Below are positions 1-13,158 of a stretch of 64,000 nt of DNA, piece by piece. Position numbers and translations under genes: made by a program. Under the pieces are notes generated by a model. That model was given only the letters and a program-made list of their open reading frames with translations. It had not been told where the DNA came from and made no database searches. Origin of the DNA: Moringa oleifera (taxonomy: Eukaryota > Streptophyta > Magnoliopsida > Brassicales > Moringaceae); assembly GCA_021397835.1 (NCBI GenBank), contig JAJFZO010000168.1:1116001-1180000 (forward strand), given 5' to 3'. How positions within the stretch are numbered: the first letter of the stretch is position 1; each line of letters starts with the position of its first letter.

Positions 1-1253
1 AAGAGGTAACATCGTTTTGCTTATACTACTTCGAGCCACATGTTAACACACGATATTGAAAATTATCACAGAATGATGCTGTGATTATGAGCCAAAAGTG
101 CATGAAGAAAATATCTCGATCTTTTAGCATCCTAGTCGATCATTTGGAAAGAAAAAATCTAGATACTTGACAGAGGAAGAATATCAAGTCGCACATACAT
201 ATATTTTGTTGAATTACCCTGAGGTCGAACCATTTACAAAGTACGTATTTGATAACTTAATCATAGCAATTGACATATCCATTTGCACATTAAAAATGTT
301 CTTTGATAATGATCGTCATTTTTCATACTAATATTTTATAGGATTTATATTTCCTAATTACGTGAATATTGTCCACGCATAACTAATCGTGAGGTCAACA
401 CTCATTTAGAGCTTAATTTTTCTAGTTGATTTAATCTATATGTGCGTCCTTCTAATCTAATTTCTTATTTGGTTAAATAATTTTTGGTTAATGTAGTCAA
501 ATGATTCATTTTCTAATACTTGCAGGTTCATGTTTCACTAAACTTTATTGATTATAATTCTATCAAGGATGTTGCAAAAGGTCTATTAAGGTTGGTGAAG
601 TCATACCCAAGTTATTATGTCAATGGATACAAATTTCAAATTGAAAGACATGGTTCAGATAAAGCTACAATAAATAGCGAAGTTTGCATTAAAGGGTTCA
701 ATTATAATGCAGATGAAAGTGACTATTTCAATATATTAATGAGAGTGTTACAGTTAGAATATCCTGCATTACCAATCAAAAAAACTGTTTTATTCAAGTG
801 TGAATGGTTTAATCCTACATCGAATATGGGCACAAAAGTACATAAATCATGTAATCTAATGGATTAAATAACACAAGAAAATTAAATAAGTATGAACCGT
901 TTGTGTTAGTTTTACAAGCAGCTCAAGTTTGTTATGTTCCTTATCTAAGTTTAAAGCGTGATAAGCGTGATTGGTGAGCTGTTTGCAAGATAAAGGCCAA
1001 ATCTGTCATTAAACTTCTAGACTCTAATTTGACATATGGATCAAGCCAAGATGCTCATTTTCAAGATGATGAGAGAGATGTCCATCAAATTGAGAATGAT
1101 ATTGATGATCATCTTATATCTTTGAATGATCCAAGTGGAACATTAATAGATATTTATGAAGAAGAAGAAAATATATCAGATGAGCTAGATTTTGAAAACT
1201 ATTCTACGAAGGAAGAAGACGAAGAAGAGGAAGATCTTGAACATGATGATTAG
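1..1253 (+). pseudogene. CACTA-associated DUF4218/DUF4216 protein, partial and split by introns
   Basis: Around 100-240 the translation holds RYLTEEEYQVAHTYILLNYP, typical of the C-terminal end of DUF4218 proteins encoded beside TNP2. A likely intron follows, and an open stretch at about 520-867 carries the DUF4216 pattern, including KKTVLFKCEWFNP. The DUF4216 end continues after an in-frame stop (about 897-990, with QAAQVCYVP). A Glu/Asp-rich tail closes at 1253, where a DDEE-type acidic C-terminus is usual. These are domains of unknown function carried by CACTA elements. The stop near 867 and the in-frame TGA near 978 suggest a pseudogene, although unmodelled introns could explain one of them. 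Confidence 0.7.
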
Positions 1254-1800
1254 TTTGTTTTTTTCAAATTTTTTAATTATTTAATGTACTATTTTAATTA
1301 TATAATCTATTATAAAAAAAAAGTGTGTTGAACTAGTTATTCTTTATATTATCTTTTCATTATGTATTTCAAGGGGCTTTGAGTTTGATTTTTAGGGGAG
1401 ATTTTTTTGAATTTTTTATTAATTTATAAAACTAAATTTTATCAATTTCATTAATATGATTAGATGAGAGGCCGAAGGAAAACGAGGTGACTCCAAAGGG
1501 AGAAGTGACTCTGGAGGGAGAGGTGAGTATTTTAGAAGGAGAGATCCACGATTTGTATCTTCACTTCCATATATCCAGGATGAAAAGGAGGACACAGTTG
1601 CACCATCTCCGCATGTTTCAGCCTTTTCTGGCTTTACTACTATCAGGATGTTTGGCTTAGGGAGTATACAAAATTTAGATAGACAGCAGATTTATATAAA
1701 CAATAACATGTAAGTATTCATAATTATTATTTTTAGTACTTTGTATCATTATCTTTATATATAAATTTTGTTAATATTTGTTCATTATCTTATTTGACAG

Positions 1801-3045
1801 GATCAAGCCTTCGCATCAATGCTTTGTGAAGATTTATAAAAATTTTCAAGAGATGGTCGATCCATATGGGTACACATGAAAGTTGGTTTCTCGACAAATT
1901 AAAGAGTTTTATTATGAGGAATTCGAAGTGTGTATAATTATTTACCAAAAAAAAATCTATTCTATTTTATTATATTTACTAACATTTATTTTTGCTGTAG
2001 AAATATTTTACATGGGATGAGACTATGGATGGTATGGTGAAGGCTGCATGGGAGGCTCGAGCTGCAGATCGATATACTGATATGATATACGCATGTCATC
2101 ATAAGGTAAGAAATAAGCCTAAAATTGTCCTTGCTACTGTATGGAAACAATGGCAAATAGAATGGAACCAATTAGAGTATAAACAGAAGAGTGAGAATAT
2201 GTCTTGCAATCGATGAAGTGAAACAAGTAGACCCCGATCAAGTCCTTCTTGACGTAGTGCCAGTTCATGTTCACTGCAGAACCATTGTCGACGCTTGGTA
2301 TGTATGATATTAAAATTTTTTAAAGACATGTAAGTGAAAATGTTATGATTATTTATTATGTATTTTTTTCAGGCACAAGAGTTGGGTCGTGAGCTTATTG
2401 CAATAGAGCTTTTTAAATAGACTCACATTAAAAAACCTAATCTTGATGAGTTCATAGATGAGCGTTCTAAAATAGTAAACGTAAGTTTATTTTTTTTAAT
2501 ATTTAATAAGTAAATTTAATTATTTTTTATTTCACTATTCTGTTCAGCTAATAAGTTAACAAAGTGCTTTATTTATTGTAGGAACAGTTTGAAATATTGG
2601 TTACTACAGCTTCTCAGCCATAAGAGGGATTTCAGATACTTCTAAGGCAGACTACAATAAGCTTTACTGTAAGGCAGTAGGTGGAGAGAAGAAGCATCAA
2701 GTGTATGGGCTTGGGAGTCAAGCTTTATCATGGTATTCAAGCGACAGCTTTAGCAGTGGATGCCCTGTTGATGATGTAGCTATGCAAGATTTGCGCTCTC
2801 AGATGAAGATTATGGAAGAGTGCTCAAAGTTGGAGTGTAAGTCTATGGAGGGGCGTATGGAGGAGGAGCGTAGGACTTTAGAAGAGAGATTGGAGGAGGA
2901 GCGTAAGGCTAGGGAGCATGATCACATATGTTTTGAGATTGAATTGCAAAAGCACTTACAGAGAGAGGTTGATATGAATGAGCGCATCCGCAAGATGAAG
3001 GCTCTCCTTTTGAGAAGCAGGCCCTCAATACCGCCTAATAATTAG
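1801..3045 (+). pseudogene. Plant transposase (Ptta/En/Spm, Transposase_24 family), broken
   Basis: Exon-like blocks separated by AT-rich introns read as the Transposase_24 family of CACTA elements, a TNPA/TNPD-like DNA-binding partner protein. The first block (from about 1801, after an AG acceptor) has KPSHQCFVKIYKNFQEMVDP. The next (about 2002-2216) has YFTWDETMDGMVKAAWEARA followed by a lysine-rich stretch. Another, at about 2372-2480, has AQELGRELIAIELFK. The last (2701-3045) ends in a strongly charged coiled coil of repeated EERR/LEERLEEER units. In-frame stops interrupt it near 2214, 2418 and 2622, so it is dead or its introns are mis-modelled. Confidence 0.75.
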
Positions 3046-3444
3046 ATGTAATTTTCTGTATGAATATTGTATTTCACGAGAATATAATATATAATCTTGT
3101 ATTTATTATGTTTTTGAATTTTGGTTTAGTATAGTTTTGTTAAGTTATTTAAATTTATGTTTTTATAAAAAATTAATTATATTAATGATAGATCTATTTG
3201 TCACTAATCAGTTTATAGTTAAGCCTTTGAGTTTAGCAACACATTAACATCTGTCGCTAGCTTAGCGACAAATTTTTATTGGTCTCTAATCTGTCACTAA
3301 TTAGTGATAGATACAAAATTTATCTTTAATTTTTCTCGTGACAACGATTTCAACTACTAATTTTATCTGCCGTTAATCTGTTGCTAACTTTTTTAGCGAC
3401 AAACTGTTTCAATTTAGTGACGGATTCATCGGTCGCTAAATCTT

Positions 3445-3460
3445 GTTTTTTTTTGTAGTG
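3445..3460 (+). repeat. CACTA 3' terminal inverted repeat
   Basis: The T-run followed by gtagtg is the inverted form of the CACTA terminus. The element should end at 3460. A 3-bp target duplication would be tta (3461-3463), but the matching left copy is outside the window. Confidence 0.8.
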
Positions 3461-5082
3461 TTAGTTAAAAGATTATTTTTTAAAAAAATTTATTTTTAAA
3501 ATTATAATGTTTTTGATATATATTTCTAAAAATCATAAAGGATATTTTTTTATCACCAATCAAATTTTATTATTTAAAAAATTATAAAATAAATTTTAAT
3601 TTTTTATAAATTAATAAAATAAATCTTGAATCTTAATGTCATCGAAACAAGGAGTTTTAAGTGAGTTGGGATCCTCTTTTGTGTTTTGTTTCTCTCTTTA
3701 AAAAAAATGAAATGAAACTTTTGTTGCCTTCGTTTATGTCTTATGTTCATTTTTAAAATTAAAGGGATTTTTGAGCTTTTGCTCTCAAAATGGCGATAAG
3801 TGATGAGTGTGCATACTATTTTTCTCTTATATTACACATATTTTGGACATTTGGGAATGCAAAAAAGAGGTTTGGGCTAGGCCAAGAATGTGATAAGTTG
3901 TTTTAAGTGATTTAGTTTTTAACTGAGCATATAAGTTGCTTTGATGATTGTGTGTTAGGTGTTAAAGGACCATACTTGTAAATTGAAAAAATAAAATGCA
4001 CTATAGGTAATGTAGCATATAGAAAAATTGAATTTGAATTTGTTATGTAACCATATTGTAATTGTAGCAAGTGTAGCAGCATGTTAATGAAATTTTAATT
4101 TGTTAAAGAGGTTATTGATCTTAATTGTTATTGTTATATAAGCACTATTTTTGTCAAATTCTTAATTGCTACTTTTATGAATATTATGTTGTTAAGGCAA
4201 ACATTATTTTTATGCTTTTGTTGACTACATACATTGGAATTAACTGGTTTTTTTTAATGAAAATTTTGTTTTGGTATTATGGTTGATGCAGAAGTATAAG
4301 TTCGTAGACTTTCAATAGTATGATGTTTCAAATTATTATCATGAAATACTAGTGTTACCAAAAGTGTTAAGCCAATTACGGAATTTGTAAGATAGGGTCA
4401 CTTTCTATAAGAAGCTTGCTTGCATTTCTTGGTTTATCACTATTTTTATAATGATGTTATATTTTGTTTTGTCGTGTACATAACAAGTATCTAGATTATA
4501 TTACTTTGATGTTTGAATTCGATGATACTTAGATCATATGAAATGAAAACTCATTTTGTGGTTCAATGAAATGCAAGCTTGATATTTGGAAAATGTGGCC
4601 TGTTGATTCAATATAGTTGGATGATATTAATGCCTCGTTATTATCAATTGTTTCAACATATATGGTAAATGTCATTTAGTTTCATACATCAAATTACATC
4701 CAAGAAAAGCAACTAGAGTCATCCAATATTTTTATCATCCAAAATAAGTAAAGAAAATAAGCATCCAAAGTTTCATAATATTGCAATCGCAGATGAATAA
4801 ACAACTTGAAATATATCTTTACAACTACCATTTCATTAATTCAAATAAGAATCCATCAACTTACAAAATATTGTCATAATTTAAGTTGGAAAATTTAGTT
4901 CCAATCATCAACTTAACTCGTTGTTCTTAAAATTCACTTAGAAACTAAAGTTTACAACATAACATATCTATAGCCATAAACTGATAAGTCATAATCAATG
5001 TCTCCCCATTTGACAATAGTCTTCATTCTTGTTCATTTTGATGGTGGATGAATGTGAGTGAGTTTTAAAAGAGCTATGGTTG
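3461..5082. other. AT-rich intergenic sequence
   Basis: I see no gene in this stretch. It is AT-rich, with stops in all frames. The part from about 4690 may be the 3' untranslated end of the minus-strand Mutator-like element that follows, but no terminal repeat is visible. Confidence 0.4.
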
Positions 5083-6440
5083 TTATGGTCTTGGATGTTG
5101 CAGATGCACTACTGGACGACAATGATCCATTTTTGGTAGTAGAAGATGATTTATAATTGTTGATGGTGATGCTGTTGGTTTTAGGTTGAATAACGCAGGT
5201 ATTGATCTTTTGGGTGGTATCGATGTGCTAGGTGTAGGTATGTTTAGTGGCACTACAAGCATAGGTGATGTTGGGTTACCACACCATGCAATAAACCATA
5301 CAATAATGTAAACTCCATTATACAAATATAAAGTATATCAAATAACAATCACAATACCAAAAAAAATATACAAATGTTATAATCTCGCTAGAAGGGCATG
5401 ATGTAATAAAGCAACCTCTAATAAATTGAGTTAAAACTGATTAGCTTAAAGGTTGGAAACCTAAATGAACATAATCATTAATATACAATACAATAGTAAT
5501 GTTACAAAGTTGGGTTTACATGTTACACCATACTTGACTTAGAGAATTATTTGTTATCTTAAAACCTATAAAAGCTTTTCTCATTGTTGGATTGACCTTT
5601 CCTCTGCAAATTAATTTTTAAAAAATAAGATATAACTCAATATATAAACTTGACATTCAAAAAGCATAGTTTTTACATACCTATCCTCTTCTCTTATAAA
5701 AACTAGTAATATGTGCAACTTCCTTGCATATTCGACATGTCACAACTTGATTCTTTATGTATAACTTTGTGAAACTCTAGTTGACCTCATTAACATCTTT
5801 TTCCATTAGTTTTTTTTTTCAAATTATTTTTTGATAAGTAAAAGGTCTTTTTAAAGCAGAGAGTCATACTGAATCCAATCACGTTTGTAGTCATAGGCTT
5901 GGTCCATTACAGAGGTTAATAAGACGAAAATAGATCCAATCTCAAGATATTACTGCCTAACCTTTTCACAATAGTTTTTAAGGCAACTATACTACTAACC
6001 TTCAAATCTATATATCTCCAACATAACAAACCTCTTTGCCCTTCTGCAAACATTTCTAGATACATCATAAACCATATCTACCTTTATTGTTTGCATTAAT
6101 ATAGAAATTCTTATCTTTCTATTTCTCCTCAATAAATATATATGTACTTATGGGCTAAAAATCTTGTACTTAAATTACAAAATAATTTGTTACATGTGTG
6201 ACTAGGGTTATAAGTTTTCACAATAAATGAGTATGTGTTGACCTACTTATGAAATCAGTATTGTTCATTTGTAACCATATCTATACACCACCCTAAGTTT
6301 ATTAGACTCACTTTTTACAAACTTGATATTTTAACTCCTTTTTAATACATATTTTGTTACAACATCTCATGCCTCAATAATGGACCCAACATCATAATCA
6401 CTATTTAAAAACTGTACATCATTTGTGTTTCCATTATCAC
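5083..6440 (-). pseudogene. Mutator-like (MULE/MuDR) transposase, internally deleted
   Basis: Read on the minus strand, 6440 to about 5850 gives the N-terminal MuDR-type region in several frames. It has an acidic DSDNGN segment, NIKFVKSESNKLRVVY, a stretch resembling KTYNPSHTCN, RAKRF and YCEKVRQ. These follow the order seen in plant MuDR proteins. Close to it, at about 5760-5700, a zinc-knuckle-like VVTCRICKEVAHIT follows, which normally lies at the far C-terminus. The central DDE catalytic domain is therefore missing. An open tail runs to 5083 and is proline- and serine-rich. There are many stops and frame changes. Long terminal inverted repeats were not identified. Confidence 0.6.
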
Positions 6441-8989
6441 TATCATCCTCATTGGCAACCCTATCAGTTGCAACTTATAATGTAACTACTACACTGTTAT
6501 TATCATCTTCAACAACCATATTTTGAAGGCCTTATGCATTCAAGTTAGTATTGCTTTGATTGCACAAAAAGTTCCTCTATATAAATATGTATGTCCTTAA
6601 TAGCTTTGAACATGATGTTAATCATTTCCAACATAAGCCAATCAGTTTCCACAACAAGAAAAATGTGTTTTCTCGGTTGACATTTCCCGACAGTCAGGAC
6701 TGATCGCCAAAGTTTAAATTTTGGTGGTTCTTATGATGGTCAAGACAAATTCTAGTTAATGTGTTTATTTACGAGTCGTTATTTGTAATTTCTAGCAGTT
6801 TTGATCACCAAGAATTGAATTTTTTCGGTAGTTTTTTATGCATACTAATGACTTGTAACCATTAGGAATTGTTTGACATACACAAGCCATTTCTTCGCTT
6901 CTACCTTATTTACGAGCGACGGCTTCAGAGAGAGCTTCTTCACTCTCACATATCTCTTACATCTAGCTTCTTTACCTTCTTTACAATCCATCAAAGCTCC
7001 AATTGTTCTTTCCTATAGCTTCATCGTGTAGTTTAAAGCTCAAAATTAAGGAATCTCTATATTGAAGCCTTAGATTCTTCACCCAAGTGACACTGCATCG
7101 ATTGATCGCATTTCAAATATGCATGCAATTCTCTCTCTTGTTACATGAGTTTTCTCCAATTTTTATCAACTTATTCATATATTAGAGAATAGAAGATCAA
7201 TGTTTGAATTTTTAATTTTCTTAATTCTTTTTTGGTATAATGAAGGATTTTGAAGCTGTGCGTGTGGGGATTTTTCGTTTCTTTACTGGGAGTGTTCATT
7301 TGGTTGTTTTTCCATGGTTATCAGGGAGGTTAGTCACTTTAACAAATATTTTTATTTAATTTTGTTAAGTTGTTCTTGGCCATGGAGATGCAATTACCCA
7401 AAAGAGAATGCATTGAGCATAATGAATCCTATGTGCTAAAAATTGCTTTCTTTTTCTTGAAATGAGATCAAATATGGAACTTAGTGTTCATGTGGCGACA
7501 TTTACTCAAATTTTCTCTTTTCTCACTTCTATTTTCCTTTCTTCTCTTTTAGATTCTGCTTCTTGTCCATAATGGTGCTTTCATAATAAAGTGTGGCCCT
7601 TTTTATTGTTGAACTCCAAATGCTTGTTCCAGAAGCTTTATTGTAAGGATGCCATTAAAGGACCTGTTGTCCATGTTCGTTTTGTTTGAAGACTTGTTAA
7701 CATTAGATTTGTGCCTTTTTGTTTGATTTATTTTATTCAACCTTAGAAGATAAAACCACATATATATTATGCTTAATGAAATTGAACATGGATTCTTTCC
7801 TCTAGGCACTTTCAGGTTACATTGGATGTTAATGTATCCAAGTTCTACTTATTGTACTTATGTCGCATTCCCACTATCTTACTATTAATAGTTTATGGAG
7901 GTAACATATCTTACAAGGCAGAAGCTTCAATTATAAGCTAATGTAAATCAAACCCAGCTTATTATAGTTATTTCATCCTATTTGCTCTTTAAATCTCAAA
8001 CTTAATTTGGGAATGATCATTCTAGCAAGAATGTAAATAAGAAACAATGACATTGGCTTATTCAAAAATTGGATTAGTTGCTAGAGGTCTGAATTTATAT
8101 GATATATAAACTTAGAAAATAATTTTTTTCATTGCTGATTATATCACAGTTCCCATGGATTTATCTTTTATGAAGATTTATTCATAATTAACAATATCTA
8201 ACCTGTAATAGGAATTTAGGTAAAATTCAGTAGAACATAGGTAGGGGCATAGAATTTTCAACTGTTGTAGCATATTCAATAATAAGCTTACTTGACGGAC
8301 TTCTCATCTCAGCTGCAATATCTTATACTGGGAACTGCTGAGCTTTCAAATAAGAAAATGATCATTCATCTGTATGTAGCGAATTAAAATCAATTCATGC
8401 TATACTTCTCTAAGCCATGCTCTTTCTAGGTCTATGTTTAGATTAGTTTTGGCCCTAAAATAGGTTTATAGTGTCATCAAACTGTTATAACATTTAACTA
8501 TTATAGTTAACTTGCTTATAGTTTGTGTAGCACACAAAAGATTTTAGTTCTTTCCTTATACTTTTTAAACATTTTTCTCTAAGAAAGTAAAAATAATAGT
8601 TATAGCATACCTTCTGCTCTTCTTCGTGCTCTCTTTTTTATTTTCATTTGTCTATATTAACTATGTATTTTTGCAATACAAATAGGCTCCAAGATTATTG
8701 GCAAAAGTTAGTCATATCTAGAGGTGTAAAACTCTTAAAGCTTTTTAATTCTTCATGATTTTTACTAAACTATAAGTCCATTACTGCCTCTATAGTTGAG
8801 CAAGTAACTTTTTGTCTTTCATAACCCACTTAACATAAAGTAATCAACAATCTTGTAGGATTGGCAATGGATAAATTGTGGATCACCAAACCATAGGGAA
8901 TCAACTAGTATTGAAAATCAAGATAACTCATTTGTTGGAGATGATATTTTGCCTAGTATAATTAGCATCCGTAATGAAGATTAATGCAT

Positions 8990-10801
8990 GATATGATTCA
9001 TGATGCATTCAGAATGTCCATGCATCCTAGTGTCAGAATATCCCATACATTGCATGAACCTTTAGACAAAGCTAAAAGGATTATGGGTGAATAGATTCTA
9101 AGAGAAACTGGACAATATAATGATTTAAAAGATTTAACTAGAGATTGTGTTAAAGAATTGTATGAAGGTTGTTCAAAATATTTGAAATTGTCCTTCTTAG
9201 TCAAACTATACCATATTAAATGCTTATGCTAAATGACTGATAAGGCAATGTCTATGCTATTAGAGTTATTGCATGATGCTTTTGAGCATGCAAAGATTCC
9301 AAATTCATTCTTTGAGGCAAAGAAGACAATCAACAAATTAGGTCTTAGCTATGAGAAGATTGTTGCATGTCTGAATGATTATATATTGTATTGGAAAGAT
9401 GATCATAGGAGCAAAACATGCAAAATATGTCAACATGGAAAGATAAAAGATCTGTTAGAAAGAAGAAAAAGAATTAACTGACAAAGGTGTTGTGTTATTT
9501 TCCTTTAAAGCCACAACTTCAAAGGTTGTTCATTCTTCTAAGGAAGTCGATGACATGAGATGGCATGCCACAAAGACTAATGGTGATACTTTATTAAGGC
9601 ATACTAAGGATTTTGATGCATGGAAGTCATTTGATTTAAAATTTCTTGACTTTGCATTTGATCCATGTAATGTGTGACTCGATCTTGCTACCAATGGCTT
9701 TAATCCATTTAGTACACTAAGTTCAAACTACAGTATATGGCTAGCAGTGTTTATGCCATATAACTTGCCTTCGTGGATATGTATGGAGCAATCTTTTATT
9801 CTTTAAATAATCATTCTAGGTAAAAGAATGCCAGGTAATGATACAAATGTATATTTATAATGTTTGATCAAAGAATTATTGGAGTTGTGGGATGAAAGAA
9901 TGAAAACATACGATCCATCATCTAAGCAGATGTTTATGATGCGAGGAAGTCTTACGTAGGCGATTAGTGATTTTTTTGGACTTAGCACTTTATCTAAGTG
10001 GTACACTCGCTTGGCATGTCCTCATTGCAACTTTGATTTTAAAGCTTGTCATCTTTCTTATTGTAGAAAATGGGCATTCATGAGACATCATCATTGTTTT
10101 TTGGATGAGATAAGTTTAAATTAAATTGTGTCTCTTTTGATAGCAATGTTAAGTTGCAAAGTTCACCTGTGTGGTTATCAGGGTTAGATATTTTGAAGTA
10201 GGTAGAAGATATTATTGTTATGTTCAAGAAAAGTCAAGAGGTGGATGTTGAAGGAAAAAGATAATGTGCTAACCATGCTGAAGATAGTAATACTCAACAA
10301 TGGAGGAAGTAAAGTATTTTCTTCTAGCTGTCATACTAGGAGTATAATTTACTATGCCATAACCTTGACGTGATGCACATTGAGAAAAATATTTGTGACA
10401 ATGTGTTATATACAGTGATGAATAAGCTTGGTAGGAGAAAAGATCATCTAGGCGCTCGTAATGACTTACAACAAGATCTTTGGCCAAATGAGAATGAACA
10501 ATTCCATCCAATGTTGTACACAATGCCACAAGTAATGAAAGACCACATTTTAAAAACTTTAATGAATGTAATCATGCTTAATGGTTATGCCAGCAACATT
10601 ACAAGATATGTTGATATTAAGGATCATAAAATTTTTGGGTTGAAGTGTCATGACTCACACATTCTCATAGAGCAGTTGTTGCCCATAGCGATAAGAAAAG
10701 TGATGCCTTATAAAATTTGTGTAGTATTGGTCAATTTATGTTCATTCTTTAGACACTTGTGCAAAAAAGTCTTGATCCCAAGTGAGCTTGACAAGTTATA
10801 A
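8990..10801 (+). pseudogene. TNP2-type CACTA transposase, many stops
   Basis: The conserved TNP2 order is visible across frame breaks. LYEGCSKYLKLSFLVKLYHI is at about 9157-9220, then an open block 9233-9481 with PNSFFEAKKTINKLGLSYEK and a CxxC (KTCKICQ) site. Next comes VDDMRWHATK (about 9550), YSIWLAVFMPYNLPSW (about 9730) and DVMHIEKNICDNVL (about 10368). Then GRRKDHLGARNDLQ leads into the DUF4218 start (to 10801). TNP2 cuts and moves CACTA elements in the nucleus. At least six stops or shifts interrupt this copy, so it cannot be functional. Confidence 0.75.
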
Positions 10802-11036
10802 AGGAGAATTATGGTAACATTATGTCATTTAAAAATGTTATTTTCTCCCTCATTCTTTATGATGATGGTAAATTTAGTTGTTCCTTTGGTTAAAGAAGCA
10901 AAACATGGAGGGCTAGTGCATTCCTGATGGATGTATCCAATTAAAAAAGTAAATGATTCAATTATATTAGCCTTTTTGTATCATGCAATATTTATGTTAG
11001 TTTTAATTGTGTATATTATTTTCATGTATAGGTCAT

Positions 11037-12239
11037 ATGAAATCCTACTCACGTAGTCGAGCTCAACCTGAAGGTTTCATAGTTTAAGGCTATATTATGG
11101 AAGAGTGTTTAACTTTTTCAACGAGGTATTTGCATGGGAATGAGACAAGGTTTAATCAATTAGGCGTGTTGTAGATCATCCTAATGATTGTGAGTCATTT
11201 CAAAGTGAATATCTTTTCCCACAAGTTGGACATCCAGTAGGACATATTGATTATTTCAATCTTACATCTATGAAGTTACACTAAGCACATCATATGTGTT
11301 TTTCAATTGTGAACATGTTACTTGATTTATTGACTAAGTATATGATATTATGTAGTTTAATATTTTCAACCTTTTAAATAATTAAGGATTATTTGTCAAA
11401 TGTAAGGAGTTCAAGTAATTAAGTAAGATGAGACTAAGAAACCAAACATGTTTTGCATCATTGATTCAAAGGACAGTTCATGGGAAATTCACTTCTTGTT
11501 TTCAATCAAAAGTAAGTAGCCGTTGTAGTTTTGTTTAAAAAGGTTTGATTCCTCAACTAATGCAATGGGTTTTCTCATTTTTAGATTCTAAATGATAAAA
11601 ATGAAGTTCATTCAAAGGACATGATCAACCTGGCAAGTGATCCACTTGTACAAGCTAGACAATTTAGTGAATATAATGTCAATAGTTTCAAGTTCTGCAC
11701 TATGGAGCCAGAAAGGGGGGCATAAACACACAAAATAATGGAGTATTTAGAACCCATAGAACCAGTAGCTATGCTAGCACTCATGATAACCCTATTATGG
11801 GAAATTGGTTGACATAATAGGGTTAAATTGTTATGGTCGATTCAACGTAACTATGTTTAAATGTCAATGAGCTAACACAACAACATCAACTAGATTAAAA
11901 AAGTATGCCTTTTTATTTGATGTGATGAATTTCTCACGCTTGATTCATACCAAAGAGCATGCTGATAATGAACATTACATTAGAGCTTCAAATGCTCAAA
12001 TGGTGTACTATGTGAAAGATAATTTTGATGAGGGTTGGTGTGTCCCCATACATATCAAACCAAAGGATTTATTTGTTATGAGCGATGATGAGGAAGATAT
12101 GTTACTTGAGAGTTTGCCATATCCTGAACAAGATTTGACCATGCTTTTTCCAAAAGATAATGAGAACAGTCCATTACACGGGTTGATGATGATGAAGACA
12201 ATACTATGCTTGGCCTTGAAGACAAAGATGACAACATAA
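11037..12239 (+). pseudogene. CACTA DUF4218/DUF4216 remnant
   Basis: Scattered blocks continue the CACTA cargo. At about 11040-11290 there is the DUF4218 end (VVDHPNDCESFQSEYLFPQ). The open block 11922-12239 has SNAQMVYYVKDNFDEGW followed by an acidic tail, which is the C-terminal pattern of DUF4216 (QVFYV....GW.VV). Frames are broken in between. Confidence 0.55.
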
Positions 12240-12521
12240 ACATTACATGAATTTTGGATATTTTTGTTTTAACTTATTAGTGGTTTTAAATGTTGAGATT
12301 TAGTAGTACTAATTGAATTTATAAACACATGTACTTTTGCTACTTTAATTTTAAATGAGACTTTTGGTCCTTACCTTTACTGACTTTTATCTTTGTTTCT
12401 TACGGTAGGGATAAAAGAGTCTTTTTTTAATTTATAACTTCTTTATGGGTTTGCTGAATACCTAAGGATGAATATGTGTTTAACATTAATATCACATGTT
12501 ATTATAGTCTGAAGAAGAGAG

Positions 12522-12730
12522 AGCAGAACCTTTTCAAGTGTTAGCTTGATGTTTATCAATATAATGTAAAAATGATTGCAAAATAGATAACATTACTTCT
12601 TCTACTATAAGTCCAATGCTCACTTTATTAATATACTAAAACAACTTTTTCTAACTTCCTGTCTATAAGTCTAATATAGAAGCTTTGCTACTGTAAGTCC
12701 AATTAGGAATCTGTTATTCCCTATCCTGTC
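12522..12730 (+). repeat. Direct repeat, left copy (pairs with 13159-13371)
   Basis: About 210 bp that recurs in the same orientation 637 bp downstream. Both copies share agcctgatgtttatcaata-like, gtaagtccaat and aactttttctaacttcct segments and end near cctgtc. By eye, identity is around 75-80%. No coding content is seen. Confidence 0.65.
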
Positions 12731-13158
12731 TTTCAAGTTTTAGGTTTTTATTATACATTGCATCACATAAATTCACTCTTTAATTAGATTATCATTAATA
12801 TATTAAGTTGTTAAATTTGCGATGGGTCAATAGTAAACACTACATTGATCTTAAATTAAAGTGGTAAACACTCCACTAATATTGGATACTTTTGTGCTTA
12901 GAGCACGGTTGTAGTTTTATAAATATGTGATGCATATAAGGTATTATAATGCCCATAATTGTAGGACCTACTAGAATCTAAAGCCTTTTAGTGCTTATTC
13001 TATAGTATATTTCTTGACATCATTTCTCTAATTTGTTTATTGTTATTTCAGAAAAAATGAGAATAATGTATATTGCAATTATAATATATCTGGATATCTA
13101 CAAACTTTGAGAGATTGAATGGACTTTAACATAAAATTTGTTAGCAACTTATCTTTAA

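Larger units (their letters stand above)
1..3460 (+). mobile_element. CACTA (En/Spm) transposon, 3' part
   Basis: Right-hand part of a class II CACTA element; the left end is outside the window. In order it holds the end of a DUF4218 domain, a DUF4216 domain, an acidic tail and a plant Transposase_24 (Ptta/En/Spm) gene, the usual cargo order downstream of TNP2. The last bases (3445-3460) read gttttttttttgtagtg-like, the reverse complement of the family's CACTACAAAAAA terminus. Before them (about 3180-3440) are repeated subterminal motifs of the gcgacaaa / cgctaaat kind. The coding parts contain stops and frame breaks, so this copy cannot encode a full transposase. Confidence 0.85.
6650..12240 (+). 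mobile_element. CACTA (En/Spm) transposon, second decayed copy
   Basis: The left end is proposed at 6650, where cacaacaagaaaaatgtg differs by one base from the usual CACTACAAGAAAAATG start. Short gacaagtc / cgagcgac-like subterminal motifs follow to about 6910. TNP2 transposase remains lie at 8990-10801 and DUF4218/DUF4216 remains at 10800-12239. No convincing right terminal repeat was found after 12240, so the right boundary is only the end of coding similarity. 7100-8990 shows no open frame and probably represents the 5' leader and introns. Confidence 0.6.

Noticed and set aside
1029..1253. Acidic protein as a separate small gene
   Set aside because: Its position directly after the DUF4216 block and its Asp/Glu-rich composition fit the C-terminal tail of the CACTA cargo protein.
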